Positions 14,810-24,805 of a DNA stretch of 64,000 nt are shown here, one piece after another. The DNA lies in NCBI RefSeq assembly GCF_031932625.1, contig NZ_JAVSCK010000005.1, positions 310,001 to 374,000 of the forward strand, in the 5' to 3' direction. The notes below the pieces were generated by a model, which did not search any database, was not told where the DNA came from, and saw nothing but the letters and a program-made list of their open reading frames with translations. The DNA is from Hwangdonia seohaensis. Its GTDB lineage: Bacteria; Bacteroidota; Bacteroidia; Flavobacteriales; Flavobacteriaceae. The position numbers were made by a program, and so were the translations under genes. How positions within the stretch are numbered: the first letter of the stretch is position 1; every line of letters starts with the position of its first letter.

Positions 14810-17803
14810 ATGCAAAATAAAGGATTAGTAAAATTATTTGCGCTCTTGTTTGGTTTGGTAAGTATTTACCAATTATCATTCACATTTAAAGCCAATCAAA
14901 TTGAGAGTCAAGCCCAAGAAATCGCTATAAATAAAATTCCAGATACCGAGGAAGATTTCAGGGAAAAAAGAAGTGATGAAGAAGCAAACTACCTAGAGTC
15001 CATAGCTAATGATACCGTTTATAATATCGGTATTGCAAAATTCACGTATAACGATGTGAAGCAAAAAGCCATGAATCTTGGTTTGGATTTAAAAGGTGGT
15101 ATAAACGTAATCTTACAAGTATCGGTTAAGGATATTTTAAAAGGATTGGCCAACAATACCAAAGATCCGGTTTTTAATAAGGCATTGGACGATGCTACCG
15201 AGCTTCAAAAAAACAGTCAAAATACCTATTTAGAAGATTTCTTTATAGCATTTGATAAAATTAAAGGCGATACCAAATTAGCGTCTCCAGACATATTTTA
15301 CACCAAAGCTTTAGATGGTGAGATTAATGGAAGTATGACAGATAGTGATGTTAAAAGCATTATAGAAACAAAAATAGACGAGTCGATAGTATCAGCTTTT
15401 GAAGTATTGCGTAAGCGTATTGACGAGTTTGGTGTAACCTCGCCAAACATTCAACGTTTAGGGAATTCTGGTCGTATTTTAGTGGAATTGCCAGGTGTTA
15501 AAGATGTTGAGCGTGCTACAGGATTATTACAAAGTACGGCACAATTAGAGTTTTGGGATGCTTATAAAGGGGAACAGTTTTTCCCGTTTTTAGTACAGGC
15601 CAACGAGGTTTTAAAAGACATTGTTAAAGTTGATGTGACTGATGAAGAGGTAGAGCCTCAAGATGAAGAAAACGCTGAAGACTCGCAAATTGATGCCCTT
15701 TTGGGTGAAGCTGAAACCGATTCGACTGCTGTTTCAAGTGTAAATCCAATATTCGATCTAATTAAAGGTCAAGGTTACCAAGGCGGACCGGTAATTGCAA
15801 GTTTCGAATTAAAAGATAAAGAAACCGTTTTAAATTATTTAAACCTACCACAAGTAAGAGCTTTATTGCCAGCAGAACACCGTTACGCAAAATTTGCTTT
15901 TGGCAAACCAGATAAAAATAGCGAGCTGGTAGATTTATACGCTTTAGTGGGTAACAGAGAAAACGTGCCGCCATTAAGTGGTGCCGTTGTAACCGATGCG
16001 CGTAACCAATTTGGACCAACGGGAAAATCTGAAGTGTCTATGCAAATGAATTCCAAAGGCGCTAAGGTTTGGGAAGAAATGACGGGGAATGCATTTAATC
16101 AAGGCAGTCAAATTGCCATTGTTTTAGATAATATTGTGTATTCTGCCCCAGGTGTAACTACAGGGCCAATTGCCGGAGGAAGCTCTTCAATTTCTGGAGA
16201 TTTTACATTAAACGAAGCCATAGATTTAGCAAACGTACTGCGTGCTGGTAAATTACCGGCATCGGCAGATATCATTTCAAGTGAAGTTGTTGGGCCATCA
16301 TTGGGTCAAGAAGCCATTGATAGTGGTACCAAATCGTTTATGATTGCCTTGGCATTGGTATTGCTTTGGATGATTTTCTATTACGGAAAAGCAGGTGGAT
16401 TTGCAGATATCGCCATGGTTTTAAACATCTTATTAATCTTTGGTATTTTATCTGGTTTAGGTGCCGTACTAACTTTACCGGGTATTGCTGGTATTGTGTT
16501 AACTATTGGTATGTCGGTTGATGCGAACGTGCTTATCTTTGAGCGTATTCGAGAGGAAATAGTTAAAGGTAAAGGACAAAAAGAAGCTATTCAAGATGGA
16601 TTTAGTAACGCTTTGTCTTCTATTTTAGATGCCAATATTACAACCGGTTTAACGGCCTTAATCTTATTTATTTTTGGAACAGGGCCTATTAAAGGATTCG
16701 CAACTACCTTATTAATTGGTATTGGTACATCGTTATTTACGGCTATTTTTATCACCAGATTATTGGTAGACTGGTATATTAACAAAGGCGGAAAACTGGA
16801 TTTCTCAACCGCATTAACTAAAAATCTTTTCAGAAACATTAGTATTGAATTCTTAAAGAAACGTAAGGTAGCTTATATGGTTTCTGCTGTATTCATTGTG
16901 GTAAGTTTAGGTTCGTTGTTTACAAATAGCTTAGATCAAGGTGTCGATTTTGTTGGAGGTAGAACCTATCAAGTGCGTTTTGCACAGGATGTTAGTGCTT
17001 CAGAAATTACCGATGTACTTTCACAACCAGAAATTTTTGGAAGTGCAGATGCTAAAACTTTTGGTAGTGCCAATCAATTAAAAATAACCACCAAATACAA
17101 GGTTAACGAAACAGGATCTGAGGTTGACGAAGAAATTAGAAAGGCTTTATATGATGGACTTGTTCCTTATTTAGAAGGTATATCATATGAGAAGTTTTTA
17201 GATTTAAACGATGTGAACAAACAAGTTGGATTACTTGAATCTTACAAAGTATCTCCAACCATTGCCGACGATATTAAACAAGCCTCGGTTTGGGCTGTAT
17301 TGGGCTCGCTAATAGTAGTGTTCCTTTATATCTTATTCCGATTTAAAAAATGGCAGTACTCATTGGGTGCGGTAGCAGCGGTTTTCCACGATGTACTTAT
17401 TGTATTGGGGGTATTCTCGCTAACCTATAAATTCATGCCGTTTAGTATGGAAATAGACCAAGCTTTTATCGCCGCCATATTAACGGTTATTGGTTACTCG
17501 TTAAACGATACCGTGGTAGTATTCGATAGAATTCGTGAGTTTTTTAACGAGCATACTTCTTGGAAATTCGATAAAGTAGTAAACGTGTCATTAAGCAGTA
17601 CTTTAAGTAGAACACTAAATACATCGTTAACAACGTTAGTAGTGTTGTTATCCATCTTTATTTTTGGTGGCGATTCAATTCGAGGCTTTATGTTTGCCTT
17701 AATTGTAGGTGTTATAGTGGGTACGTATTCATCGCTGTTTATTGCAACACCGATTATGTACGATTCAGTAAATAAATTAGAAGGAAAAAAGAAGAACGAC
17801 TAA
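14810..17803 (+). CDS. secDF: Protein translocase subunit SecDF (fused)
   Basis: A 997-residue fusion of SecD and SecF, the proton-driven membrane proteins that help pull secreted proteins out of the SecYEG channel. The SecD half starts with one membrane helix and LGLDLKGGINV (about residue 90), then the P1 domain (FEVLRKRIDEFGVTSPNIQR), an acidic insert rich in Glu/Asp (about 280-310), and five helices with SVDANVLIFERIREE. The SecF half starts near residue 690 with DFVGGRTYQVRF and ends with SLNDTVVVFDRIRE and the last helices. The fused form and length are typical for Bacteroidota. It is a single gene with its own terminator. Confidence 0.97.
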   Translation: MQNKGLVKLFALLFGLVSIYQLSFTFKANQIESQAQEIAINKIPDTEEDFREKRSDEEANYLESIANDTVYNIGIAKFTYNDVKQKAMNLGLDLKGGINVILQVSVKDILKGLANNTKDPVFNKALDDATELQKNSQNTYLEDFFIAFDKIKGDTKLASPDIFYTKALDGEINGSMTDSDVKSIIETKIDESIVSAFEVLRKRIDEFGVTSPNIQRLGNSGRILVELPGVKDVERATGLLQSTAQLEFWDAYKGEQFFPFLVQANEVLKDIVKVDVTDEEVEPQDEENAEDSQIDALLGEAETDSTAVSSVNPIFDLIKGQGYQGGPVIASFELKDKETVLNYLNLPQVRALLPAEHRYAKFAFGKPDKNSELVDLYALVGNRENVPPLSGAVVTDARNQFGPTGKSEVSMQMNSKGAKVWEEMTGNAFNQGSQIAIVLDNIVYSAPGVTTGPIAGGSSSISGDFTLNEAIDLANVLRAGKLPASADIISSEVVGPSLGQEAIDSGTKSFMIALALVLLWMIFYYGKAGGFADIAMVLNILLIFGILSGLGAVLTLPGIAGIVLTIGMSVDANVLIFERIREEIVKGKGQKEAIQDGFSNALSSILDANITTGLTALILFIFGTGPIKGFATTLLIGIGTSLFTAIFITRLLVDWYINKGGKLDFSTALTKNLFRNISIEFLKKRKVAYMVSAVFIVVSLGSLFTNSLDQGVDFVGGRTYQVRFAQDVSASEITDVLSQPEIFGSADAKTFGSANQLKITTKYKVNETGSEVDEEIRKALYDGLVPYLEGISYEKFLDLNDVNKQVGLLESYKVSPTIADDIKQASVWAVLGSLIVVFLYILFRFKKWQYSLGAVAAVFHDVLIVLGVFSLTYKFMPFSMEIDQAFIAAILTVIGYSLNDTVVVFDRIREFFNEHTSWKFDKVVNVSLSSTLSRTLNTSLTTLVVLLSIFIFGGDSIRGFMFALIVGVIVGTYSSLFIATPIMYDSVNKLEGKKKND

Positions 17804-17826
17804 CTCAAATTTTTTCTTTAAATGAG

Positions 17827-17856
17827 AAGCCTATCATGTATTTGATAGGCTTTTTT
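17827..17856 (+). terminator. secDF terminator
   Basis: AAGCCTATCA, loop, TGATAGGCTT followed by T residues, 24 bases after the stop codon. Confidence 0.85.
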
Positions 17857-17927
17857 ATTGTCTAGTAAAGCTGCGGTTATATACTGTTTTTAAAAGTTAT
17901 TCGTAATTTCTTAAGGTTGAAATTCAA

Positions 17928-19028
17928 TCAATAAGTCGTGAAAATATTATATTCCAATTCTGTAATTTCAAGGTTTAACCAATTAAAATCACCTTCCTTT
18001 AATAGCCAAGTAACACTGCTTTTATTTGGGATTTTAACACCATTAAACACTTTGTAGCCATCCATTTTTACAAACCATTTTTCAAGTTTTGAATTGTCTT
18101 TACCGCTATAATAGCGTTCTGCTTCAAAGGATACCAAATCGCCTTCTTTTGAAAATGTAAATACGCCCGAAACACTTTGGTCGTTTATGGTTAATGTCGC
18201 TTTCGCGGAAGAACTATCAACAGGTTTCCAAACGATATAATCATTTAAAACCGCCGAAGGAAACCAACACATTTCGGCCAAATACCGAACCATGGCACCT
18301 TGGTTTATTTTGGTGTTTTTACCTTCATTTACAACGGGGAAAATTGATGCCAACTTAATTAGCATGTCGCCTTCGCCCGCGTACAGTTTATCGCGACCTG
18401 TCATATTTATTATTGGCATGGCATTGACTTTGGTTGTCCAAATAAATGCGGGATTTTCAACATTAAAATGCTGTGTCGCTGTAAAAGGCATCCACTTACT
18501 TTCAGGCTTCGTTCGCATTTCACCTTTTTGTTTCAAACGCACAGTAATTATTTTTTCGTTTCCAACAACCCCAGAGGTTTGCAACCACTTTCGAACCATT
18601 TCAGGTAAATGTTTTATATCGTTATCAGAAATTATAGGCAGGTTATCAATTGGGCTATGTTGCAGTATTTGCTTTGATTCTTTTTCAACCATGCTTTGGA
18701 ACTGATAATTGCCAAACGCCGATATGCTCACTATCAAAATAATAATATTCGGGATGGTACCATATTTCGCATCTTTCCACAATAGAATAATTAGAATTTG
18801 TGAAATGATTAGCGCAACCAAAGCCACAACAAACCACCATTCTTTTTTCATGAAAAACAACACTGCTGAAAGCACAAACAGTAGGGCCGTAAAAAACCAA
18901 AGCATTCCTATTGGCTTAGAAATGCTTTGGGTTAATTGATTTATGTTGGCCAACTGAAATGCTTTTGCAAAGCCCATTAAATGAATGAGTGCATGTATTA
19001 ATAATATGCCTCCAAAAATAAAATTCAT
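17928..19028 (-). CDS. DUF6544-like membrane protein
   Basis: A 366-residue protein with about four membrane helices in the first 120 residues (FIFGGILLIHALIHLMGFAK, MLWFFTALLFVLSAVLFF, WWFVVALVALIISQILIILL, IIILIVSISAFG). A soluble beta-rich part of about 240 residues follows (LPEMVRKWLQTSGVVG, KWMPFTATQHFNVENPAFIW, VRYLAEMCWFPSAVL), the pattern I associate with DUF6544. Function unknown. The ATG at 19028 is preferred over a GTG 15 bases upstream. It is convergent with secDF. Confidence 0.75.
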   Translation of the reverse strand: MNFIFGGILLIHALIHLMGFAKAFQLANINQLTQSISKPIGMLWFFTALLFVLSAVLFFMKKEWWFVVALVALIISQILIILLWKDAKYGTIPNIIILIVSISAFGNYQFQSMVEKESKQILQHSPIDNLPIISDNDIKHLPEMVRKWLQTSGVVGNEKIITVRLKQKGEMRTKPESKWMPFTATQHFNVENPAFIWTTKVNAMPIINMTGRDKLYAGEGDMLIKLASIFPVVNEGKNTKINQGAMVRYLAEMCWFPSAVLNDYIVWKPVDSSSAKATLTINDQSVSGVFTFSKEGDLVSFEAERYYSGKDNSKLEKWFVKMDGYKVFNGVKIPNKSSVTWLLKEGDFNWLNLEITELEYNIFTTY

Positions 19029-19118
19029 TTTAAAAAAAATCACATAATATCAAGTTTCACTCTAATAAAAAAGTGAATACCAGATGAGGTTACAAGTAGT
19101 TGCATGAGTTAGCCATAG

Positions 19119-20159
19119 TTATTCATTAGTAATAATAATTTTCATTGCCTTTTCCTTAGCACCATTTAAAAACACCTGATAGGCATGCTCAAGTTCTGAA
19201 AGCGGGAAATGATGTGTAATCATTTTTTTTAAATGCGAATTATTAGCAGCTGTTGTTTTTAATAGCATTGGTGTTGTGTTTGTGTTAACAAGACCTGTGG
19301 TAATCGTAAGGTTTTTAATCCAAAGTTTCTCAATATTAAAATCTACTTTTGTGCCATGTACACCTACATTAGCGATATGAGCTCCTGGTTTTACTATTTT
19401 TTGACACATATCCCAAGTTTGCGGGATTCCAACAGCTTCTATGGCAACATCAACACCTTCTTTCCCAACGATTTCTTTAACGGCTTTTTCTACGTTTGTA
19501 GTGCCAGAATTAATGGTATGTGTAGCACCTAATTCTTTGGCTAGTTTAAGTCTGTTTTCATCTAAATCAATCATGATAATTTTAGAAGGTGAGTAGAACA
19601 GGGCTGTTAAAAGTACAGACATCCCAATAGGACCAGCACCAACTATAGCAATATCATCACCTGGCTTTACATTTCCGTATTGCGTACCTATTTCATGGCC
19701 AGTAGGCATAATATCACTTAGCAAAACCGCGATGTCATCGGATATGCTTTCTGGAATTCTATGTAAGCTATTGTCGGCATGGGGAATTCTCACGTATTCA
19801 GCTTGAACACCGTCTATCATATAGCCTAAAATCCAGCCGCCATCTGTACAGTGTGCATACAATTGTTTTTTACAATATTTGCACGAACCACAAGACGTAA
19901 CACATGAAATTAAAACTTTATCTCCTTTTTTAAATCGGGTAACACTATCTCCAACGTCTTCAATAATACCTACGCCTTCATGCCCAAGAATGCGTCCACT
20001 TTCAATTTCTGGGTTTTTACCTTTGTAGATACCTATGTCGGTGCCGCAAATGGTTGTTTTTAATACTTTTACAATAACATCTGTAGGCTTAATGATGGTT
20101 GGTTTTGGTCTTTCTTCCAAAGCGATATTATGATCGCCATAATAAACTAATGCTTTCAT
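19119..20159 (-). CDS. Zinc-dependent alcohol dehydrogenase family protein
   Basis: A 346-residue medium-chain dehydrogenase. Catalytic zinc ligands are Cys38, His60 and Glu61 (GHEGVGIIEDVG); the structural zinc is held by Cys90, Cys93, Cys96 and Cys104 (CGSCKYCKKQLYAHC). The NAD(P) site is VGAGPIGMS. It should oxidise an alcohol or reduce an aldehyde in the cytoplasm; the substrate is not clear, though the Thr-rich active site and length resemble threonine/alcohol dehydrogenases. Its promoter has a perfect FNR-type site (20215-20226), which fits fermentative or redox-balancing use at low oxygen. Confidence 0.9.
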   Translation of the reverse strand: MKALVYYGDHNIALEERPKPTIIKPTDVIVKVLKTTICGTDIGIYKGKNPEIESGRILGHEGVGIIEDVGDSVTRFKKGDKVLISCVTSCGSCKYCKKQLYAHCTDGGWILGYMIDGVQAEYVRIPHADNSLHRIPESISDDIAVLLSDIMPTGHEIGTQYGNVKPGDDIAIVGAGPIGMSVLLTALFYSPSKIIMIDLDENRLKLAKELGATHTINSGTTNVEKAVKEIVGKEGVDVAIEAVGIPQTWDMCQKIVKPGAHIANVGVHGTKVDFNIEKLWIKNLTITTGLVNTNTTPMLLKTTAANNSHLKKMITHHFPLSELEHAYQVFLNGAKEKAMKIIITNE

Positions 20160-20183
20160 TTTCCTTATATTTAAGATTAAATA

Positions 20184-20226
20184 CTAAGGTATGTATCAAT
20201 ATGAAGTTTTGAAATGATAAATATCA
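20184..20226 (-). promoter_or_regulatory. FNR/CRP-type site plus -7 box before the alcohol dehydrogenase gene
   Basis: Palindrome TGAT-AAAT-ATCA at 20215-20226, then exactly 23 bases to TACCTTAG (20184-20191, minus strand), which is 25 bases before the ATG. It is one of nine promoters with this geometry. Confidence 0.8.
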
Positions 20227-20250
20227 GTATAGCAGACTGTTAACAGGTAA

Positions 20251-20706
20251 TTAACGCTTTCTTTTTTTACCTGTGATGTGTTCTATCTTAATTAAAAAAA
20301 CAATTGGGGTGTCTCCTTTAAAAATTTTACTGGAAAACTCGCTGATAAAATCTAGTTTGGTTTGCTCTTTTTCCATAACCACATCCTTAACACCCAATGA
20401 AAACGCATGAAGATACGCCTTGGCACCGCTACCAAATTGCTGCTCGAATTTACCGTGGACCAATACCGATTTCCAATGGTTAACCGTTGAGATTTCTGCA
20501 ACCTGAAGGGATACGGCGTTGTTTTTTCTCATGGCTATTATTTTATGGCCTTCTCCCGAATAACAAATAATAGCGTTGTTAACCTGATCGAAATAATAGG
20601 TAATGGGCACCATATAAGGCTTGTTTTGATAGATGTACGACAAATGCCCTATATAATTGTTTTCAAGGATAAAGAGACTTTCTTTTAAATCTAAATTTTT
20701 TATCAT
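20251..20706 (-). CDS. Pyridoxamine 5'-phosphate oxidase-like flavin-binding protein
   Basis: A 151-residue split-barrel protein of the PNPOx-like superfamily (starts LKESLFILENNYIGHLSY, then KPYMVPITYYFDQ, ICYSGEGHKIIAMRKNNAV, EISTVNHWKSVLVHGKFEQ). Family members bind FMN, F420 or heme and act as oxidoreductases; which one is not shown. It has its own FNR-type promoter. A related protein type is found in oxygen-limitation regulons of other phyla, for example among DosR-controlled genes of mycobacteria, which suits its place here. Confidence 0.85.
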   Translation of the reverse strand: MIKNLDLKESLFILENNYIGHLSYIYQNKPYMVPITYYFDQVNNAIICYSGEGHKIIAMRKNNAVSLQVAEISTVNHWKSVLVHGKFEQQFGSGAKAYLHAFSLGVKDVVMEKEQTKLDFISEFSSKIFKGDTPIVFLIKIEHITGKKRKR

Positions 20707-20746
20707 TGCATTTTTATTTTAAGGCGACACACCTAGTTAGACTCAA

Positions 20747-20789
20747 GTAAGTTATTCAATATTTGGGTTTTAGAATATGATATTAATCA
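20747..20789 (-). promoter_or_regulatory. FNR/CRP-type site plus -7 box before the PNPOx-like gene
   Basis: TGAT-ATTA-ATCA at 20778-20789, 23 bases, TAACTTAC (20747-20754, minus strand). The palindrome overlaps the last codons of the upstream metallophosphoesterase gene. Confidence 0.75.
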
Positions 20790-22000
20790 GTTTTAATTTC
20801 TATTAACGTAATTTCCGGTCGCATGCCCAACCTCCCGGGAAACCCTAACCAGCCCAAACCACGATTAACATGTAAGTATTGGTCTTTCTCATTGTATAAA
20901 CCCGCCCAATGTTTGTATTTATATTTTATGGGGCTCCATTGCAGGTTTTTATATTTAAAAGCGGCTTGCATGCCATGTGTGTGTCCGGATAAGGTTAACG
21001 CGATATCGGTTTTGCCAACCACTTCCTCTGTCCAATGCGAAGGGTCGTGGGATAATAATATTTTAAACGGAATGGTTTCAACGTTTTTAATGGCTTTTTG
21101 CAAATCGCCATATTGCTTAAAGGGCGGATTCCCCCAATTTTCGACACCTATGATGGCTATTTTATCGTTATTGTCTTCAATAATTTCAGATTGATTGAGC
21201 AACAGGTTAAAATCGATGTCTTTAAAAAAAGCCTTAATCGCATTAAAATTTTCTTGCTTTTTTTTTTTGGAGTTCCACCTGCTATAATCTCCGTAATCAT
21301 GGTTGCCCAAAACGGCATATTTGCCCATAGTTGCCGATAATTTCCTGAACACTCTACTCCATCCGCGTAATTCCCAAGCATAATTGTTTACCAAATCTCC
21401 AGTGAATAAAATTAAATCTGGTTTCAACTGGTTAATCTTACTTACGGCACGATTTAAAATATGAAAACGATGGTTGAAACTACCTAAATGCGCATCCGAA
21501 ATTTGAACAATTCTTAAGTTTTCGAAGGCTTTTGGTAAGTGATTGAATTTAATTTCGACGTGATAAATTTTAAAATTGTAAAGCGATTTAAAAATGCCAA
21601 AAGCAATCACGAAAAAAGGTAAAAATCCGGAAAATAAGGCTATAAGCGGAATGATTAATAGCGATTCTTTTTCTGAAAAAACAAAGTTTGTAAAGAATAA
21701 AATCGATATCACAATAACAAAAATTATTTTAGGGATAAATGAAGATATGGTTAAGCCGTATAGTGACGATATTAGCAGTTGTTTTCTTCTGGGGTCAATA
21801 GCGTTCAACCTCACTTTTAATATGATTATGGATATAATAAGCCCTATGGTAAATACCCAAAATGTGATGTGGATAGCGTGTCTTAAAAATGCCGATGTAA
21901 TAAGTTTGGTTATAGATTGCAGCCAATAAAAAGCAAAAACATCTATTAATAAGATGGCCAAACATAAAAGTAAAATGGTAAATAGTGAGTAGCTTCGCAT
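20783..22000 (-). CDS. Membrane-bound metallophosphoesterase
   Basis: A 405-residue protein with about four membrane helices in the first 155 residues and then a calcineurin-like phosphoesterase domain. Metal-binding motifs in order: QISDAHLGSFNH (D-x-H), FTGDLVNN (GD), LGNHDYGD (GNH[DE]), LLSHDP and SGHTHGMQ (GHxH). This is the YkuE/YaeI type, some of which act on lipid headgroups such as UDP-diacylglucosamine-like or other phosphoesters at the membrane. Its ATG overlaps the stop of the CDP-alcohol phosphotransferase gene (TAATG), so the two are translationally coupled and probably serve the same lipid or alcohol metabolism. Confidence 0.88.
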   Translation of the reverse strand: MRSYSLFTILLLCLAILLIDVFAFYWLQSITKLITSAFLRHAIHITFWVFTIGLIISIIILKVRLNAIDPRRKQLLISSLYGLTISSFIPKIIFVIVISILFFTNFVFSEKESLLIIPLIALFSGFLPFFVIAFGIFKSLYNFKIYHVEIKFNHLPKAFENLRIVQISDAHLGSFNHRFHILNRAVSKINQLKPDLILFTGDLVNNYAWELRGWSRVFRKLSATMGKYAVLGNHDYGDYSRWNSKKKKQENFNAIKAFFKDIDFNLLLNQSEIIEDNNDKIAIIGVENWGNPPFKQYGDLQKAIKNVETIPFKILLSHDPSHWTEEVVGKTDIALTLSGHTHGMQAAFKYKNLQWSPIKYKYKHWAGLYNEKDQYLHVNRGLGWLGFPGRLGMRPEITLIEIKTD

Positions 22001-22608
22001 TATAGAGTGTTACGTTTTTTATCTTCTTTTTTAAGTCGACGTTTGTCTTTGAATGCCCAATAAATCCCTTTGACATCTGATGCCCAATTATCGTACATTA
22101 AAATAAGCATAATTTCTTCAAAAGTTTCTAAAAGACCAATACCTATCATAATATAAAACAAAGCGTACTCTGGTGAAAAAAATAATGCCCATAAAATAAA
22201 AACACTTTGCATTATCGCCGATAGTTTTGCCAAATATGTATGAAACGCTGTTGCTTTTCCATACTTTAAATAGGCCATTATCATTTGAACCACGTATGGC
22301 GTAAAGGCAATAATTATAAGCACGAGGTTGCTTTTGATAAAATCGGATTCAAAATAAAACAGACCAATAAGACCGACAATCAATGTAATCTGATCGCCAA
22401 AGGAATCCAACTGCGAACCTCTAGGGCTTGTTATTTTGAGCCTTCTGGCCAAATAACCATCAACGGCATCGGTTATATAACTAATCAGTAAAAACCACGC
22501 AAAAAGCTGCCGTTCATCAAGCCATAATAATAACACAAGAAAAGGTGCCGCTACAACTCTATAAAACGAAAACCAATCCGCAATATTAAAGTTCTTAAAG
22601 GTGAGCAT
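22000..22608 (-). CDS. CDP-alcohol phosphatidyltransferase family protein
   Basis: A 202-residue integral membrane enzyme with five or six helices. It carries the family signature D-G-x2-A-R-x(7-8)-G-x3-D-x3-D as DAVDGYLARR followed by GSQLDSFGD. Such enzymes swap the CMP of a CDP-alcohol (often CDP-diacylglycerol) for another alcohol, as in phosphatidylglycerophosphate synthesis; the acceptor cannot be told here. It is the first gene of a two-gene operon with the metallophosphoesterase and sits under a slightly degenerate FNR-type promoter. Confidence 0.87.
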   Translation of the reverse strand: MLTFKNFNIADWFSFYRVVAAPFLVLLLWLDERQLFAWFLLISYITDAVDGYLARRLKITSPRGSQLDSFGDQITLIVGLIGLFYFESDFIKSNLVLIIIAFTPYVVQMIMAYLKYGKATAFHTYLAKLSAIMQSVFILWALFFSPEYALFYIMIGIGLLETFEEIMLILMYDNWASDVKGIYWAFKDKRRLKKEDKKRNTL

Positions 22609-22622
22609 ACTATTATTTTTTA

Positions 22623-22665
22623 TAAAATTAATGGATACCTTCTGGTTTTAATATGAGAGATATCA
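22623..22665 (-). promoter_or_regulatory. FNR/CRP-type site (one mismatch) plus -7 box before the CDP-alcohol phosphotransferase operon
   Basis: Minus strand TGAT-ATCT-CTCA (22654-22665), 23 bases, TAATTTTA (22623-22630). One half site is perfect and the spacing is exact. Confidence 0.65.
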
Positions 22666-22721
22666 GTTTAACCCTAAAAAAATCAATAGTAGTGGTAGAG
22701 TTATTTTTTGATTTTTGATGG

Positions 22722-24689
22722 TCAACGCATATCATAGCGAAGTAATCGCAAGGCGTTTAAAACTACCACGATTGTGGATCCTTCGTGAAAAGCTACGGCC
22801 AATCCAATGTTTGTCAATCCTAAAATAGTAACCGGAACCAATACTATAACCACCCCCAAACTTATTAAAATGTTTTGTTTTATAATTTGTTTGGATTTTC
22901 GGCTTAGTGCAATGGCATAAGGTAATTTCTCGATTTTATCGGACATTAAAGCCACATCGGCAGTTTCTAATGCCACATCGCTGCCTGCGGCTCCCATGGC
23001 AATGCTTACCGTACTTAAGGCCATGGCGGGGGCATCATTTACACCATCGCCAACCATGGCTACCTTTTTGTTCTGTTCTATGAGTTTTTGTATTTCTGAA
23101 ACCTTGTCCTCGGGCAATAAATTCCCTTTAACATCTGTGAGTCCTATTTGTTTAGCAATGGCATTACCTACGTTTTGATGGTCTCCCGTAAGCATTATCA
23201 TGCGTTTAATACCTATTTTTTTCAATCGTATTAGGGTTGCCGCTGCGGTTTTTCGGGGTAGGTCCATAACACTAATTAATCCTATAACCTCATTTTTAAA
23301 GGCTACAAGCATGACGGTATGGCCATTTTCCAAAAGGTTTTTCATTTTTGAGATAACCGTTTTGCCCACTTTAATGCCGGCATCTTCCATGAGCTTTACA
23401 TTTCCTATAAATACTTCTTCATTTAAATAAATAGCGCGAATTCCTTTTCCTTGAATGGCATTTACATGCGAAGCTTTATTTTGAGACTCGATATGATATT
23501 GGGTTTTTATATCCTTTGAAATGGCCTTTGCCAGCGGATGATTGCTTAAACTTTCAACATTTAAAACGAGTTTGACAAATGCTGTCTCATCAAAATCATT
23601 AAGCGGAATTACATGGGTTAATTTAGGTTTTCCTTCTGTTAATGTTCCGGTTTTATCAAAGGCAATGGTTGTGATTTCCCCCAAATCTTCCAACGCTTTT
23701 CCACCTTTAATCAATATGCCTTTTTGAGCCGCCCTAGCGATACCACTTAACACAGCGCTAGGGGTTGAAATAGCTAAGGCACAAGGGCTTGCGGCCACCA
23801 ACACCGTTATGGCTCTGTACAGACTGGTTTCAAAACTTTCATCGAGAATCACATATGCGAAACACAATAGGAAAACCACCAATATTACTATGGGAACATA
23901 CCACTTCTCGAATTTTTTTGTTAGTTGCTGTGTGGGTGATTTTTGGGTTTCAACATCTCTAACCATTTTAATTAAACGGGATACCGTAGAGTCTTTGCTT
24001 AATTTTAAAACTAGAATTTCAAGAACATTATCTCCATTAATGGTACCTGTATAAACCACATGGTTTTTATCGATGGCATTAAATTCTGGCAGATGGGTTG
24101 TATTTTCAATAGGTGTTTTGTCAACAGGGATACTTTCTCCGGTTATTGGTGCTTGGTTTACGCTGGAACTACCACTTATTACAACACCATCGGCTGCGAT
24201 TTTTGTATGGGGTTTTACAACAATAATATCGTTTATTTTTAAGTCGTCTATAGCGACTTTTATAAGTTTTCCATTTTTTTTAATATGAGCGGTTTTAGGA
24301 GATAATTCGTTAAGGGCTTCAATAGATTTTTTAGCTTTGTTCATGGCGAAATGCTCTAAAGCATGCCCAAGGCTAAACAAGAACAACAATAGCGCTCCTT
24401 CTGCCCAACTACCAATATAGGCGGCACCAGCAGCAGCGGCAATCATTAAAAAATCGATATCAAAACCGCCTTTAATGATTTTTTTTGAGGCCTCAATGGT
24501 TATAAAATAACCACCAAAAAAATAAGCTATCATATAGCCCGTTAAAGCCAACCATTCGTTTACATGAGTTAGCCTTTCTATTAAAAACCCTATCAACATA
24601 AAAATGCCACTTAAAATAGCAAAATAGAGCTCTGATTTATTTCCGAAAATTTTACTGTGATTGTGACCTTTCTCTTTGTTGTTTTCCAT
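22722..24689 (-). CDS. Heavy-metal P-type ATPase, P1B-4 type (SPC / HEGST)
   Basis: A 655-residue metal-exporting ATPase without an N-terminal metal-binding domain, only a short His-containing tail. Motifs: TGES actuator (183-186), SPC in the transport helix (301-303) instead of the CPC of copper and zinc pumps, phosphorylation site DKTGTLT (Asp345), GDGVNDAPA, and HEGST in the last helix (His635). SPC together with HEG[GS]T is the signature of P1B-4 pumps (CoaT/CtpD type), which export Co, Fe(II), Zn or Cd. It lies in the stress island, but its own promoter shows only a weak half site (24742-24753), so joint control is doubtful. Confidence 0.92.
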   Translation of the reverse strand: MENNKEKGHNHSKIFGNKSELYFAILSGIFMLIGFLIERLTHVNEWLALTGYMIAYFFGGYFITIEASKKIIKGGFDIDFLMIAAAAGAAYIGSWAEGALLLFLFSLGHALEHFAMNKAKKSIEALNELSPKTAHIKKNGKLIKVAIDDLKINDIIVVKPHTKIAADGVVISGSSSVNQAPITGESIPVDKTPIENTTHLPEFNAIDKNHVVYTGTINGDNVLEILVLKLSKDSTVSRLIKMVRDVETQKSPTQQLTKKFEKWYVPIVILVVFLLCFAYVILDESFETSLYRAITVLVAASPCALAISTPSAVLSGIARAAQKGILIKGGKALEDLGEITTIAFDKTGTLTEGKPKLTHVIPLNDFDETAFVKLVLNVESLSNHPLAKAISKDIKTQYHIESQNKASHVNAIQGKGIRAIYLNEEVFIGNVKLMEDAGIKVGKTVISKMKNLLENGHTVMLVAFKNEVIGLISVMDLPRKTAAATLIRLKKIGIKRMIMLTGDHQNVGNAIAKQIGLTDVKGNLLPEDKVSEIQKLIEQNKKVAMVGDGVNDAPAMALSTVSIAMGAAGSDVALETADVALMSDKIEKLPYAIALSRKSKQIIKQNILISLGVVIVLVPVTILGLTNIGLAVAFHEGSTIVVVLNALRLLRYDMR

Positions 24690-24805
24690 TAAAAGCGTGT
24701 TCCTATTGGTTTAAAAATAGGCAATTTTTAAAGATTTCAATAATAAAAAATCATTCGTGTTTAGAAGGTTCATTTTAAGCTGTTAGGTTAAAAAAACGTG
24801 CTGTA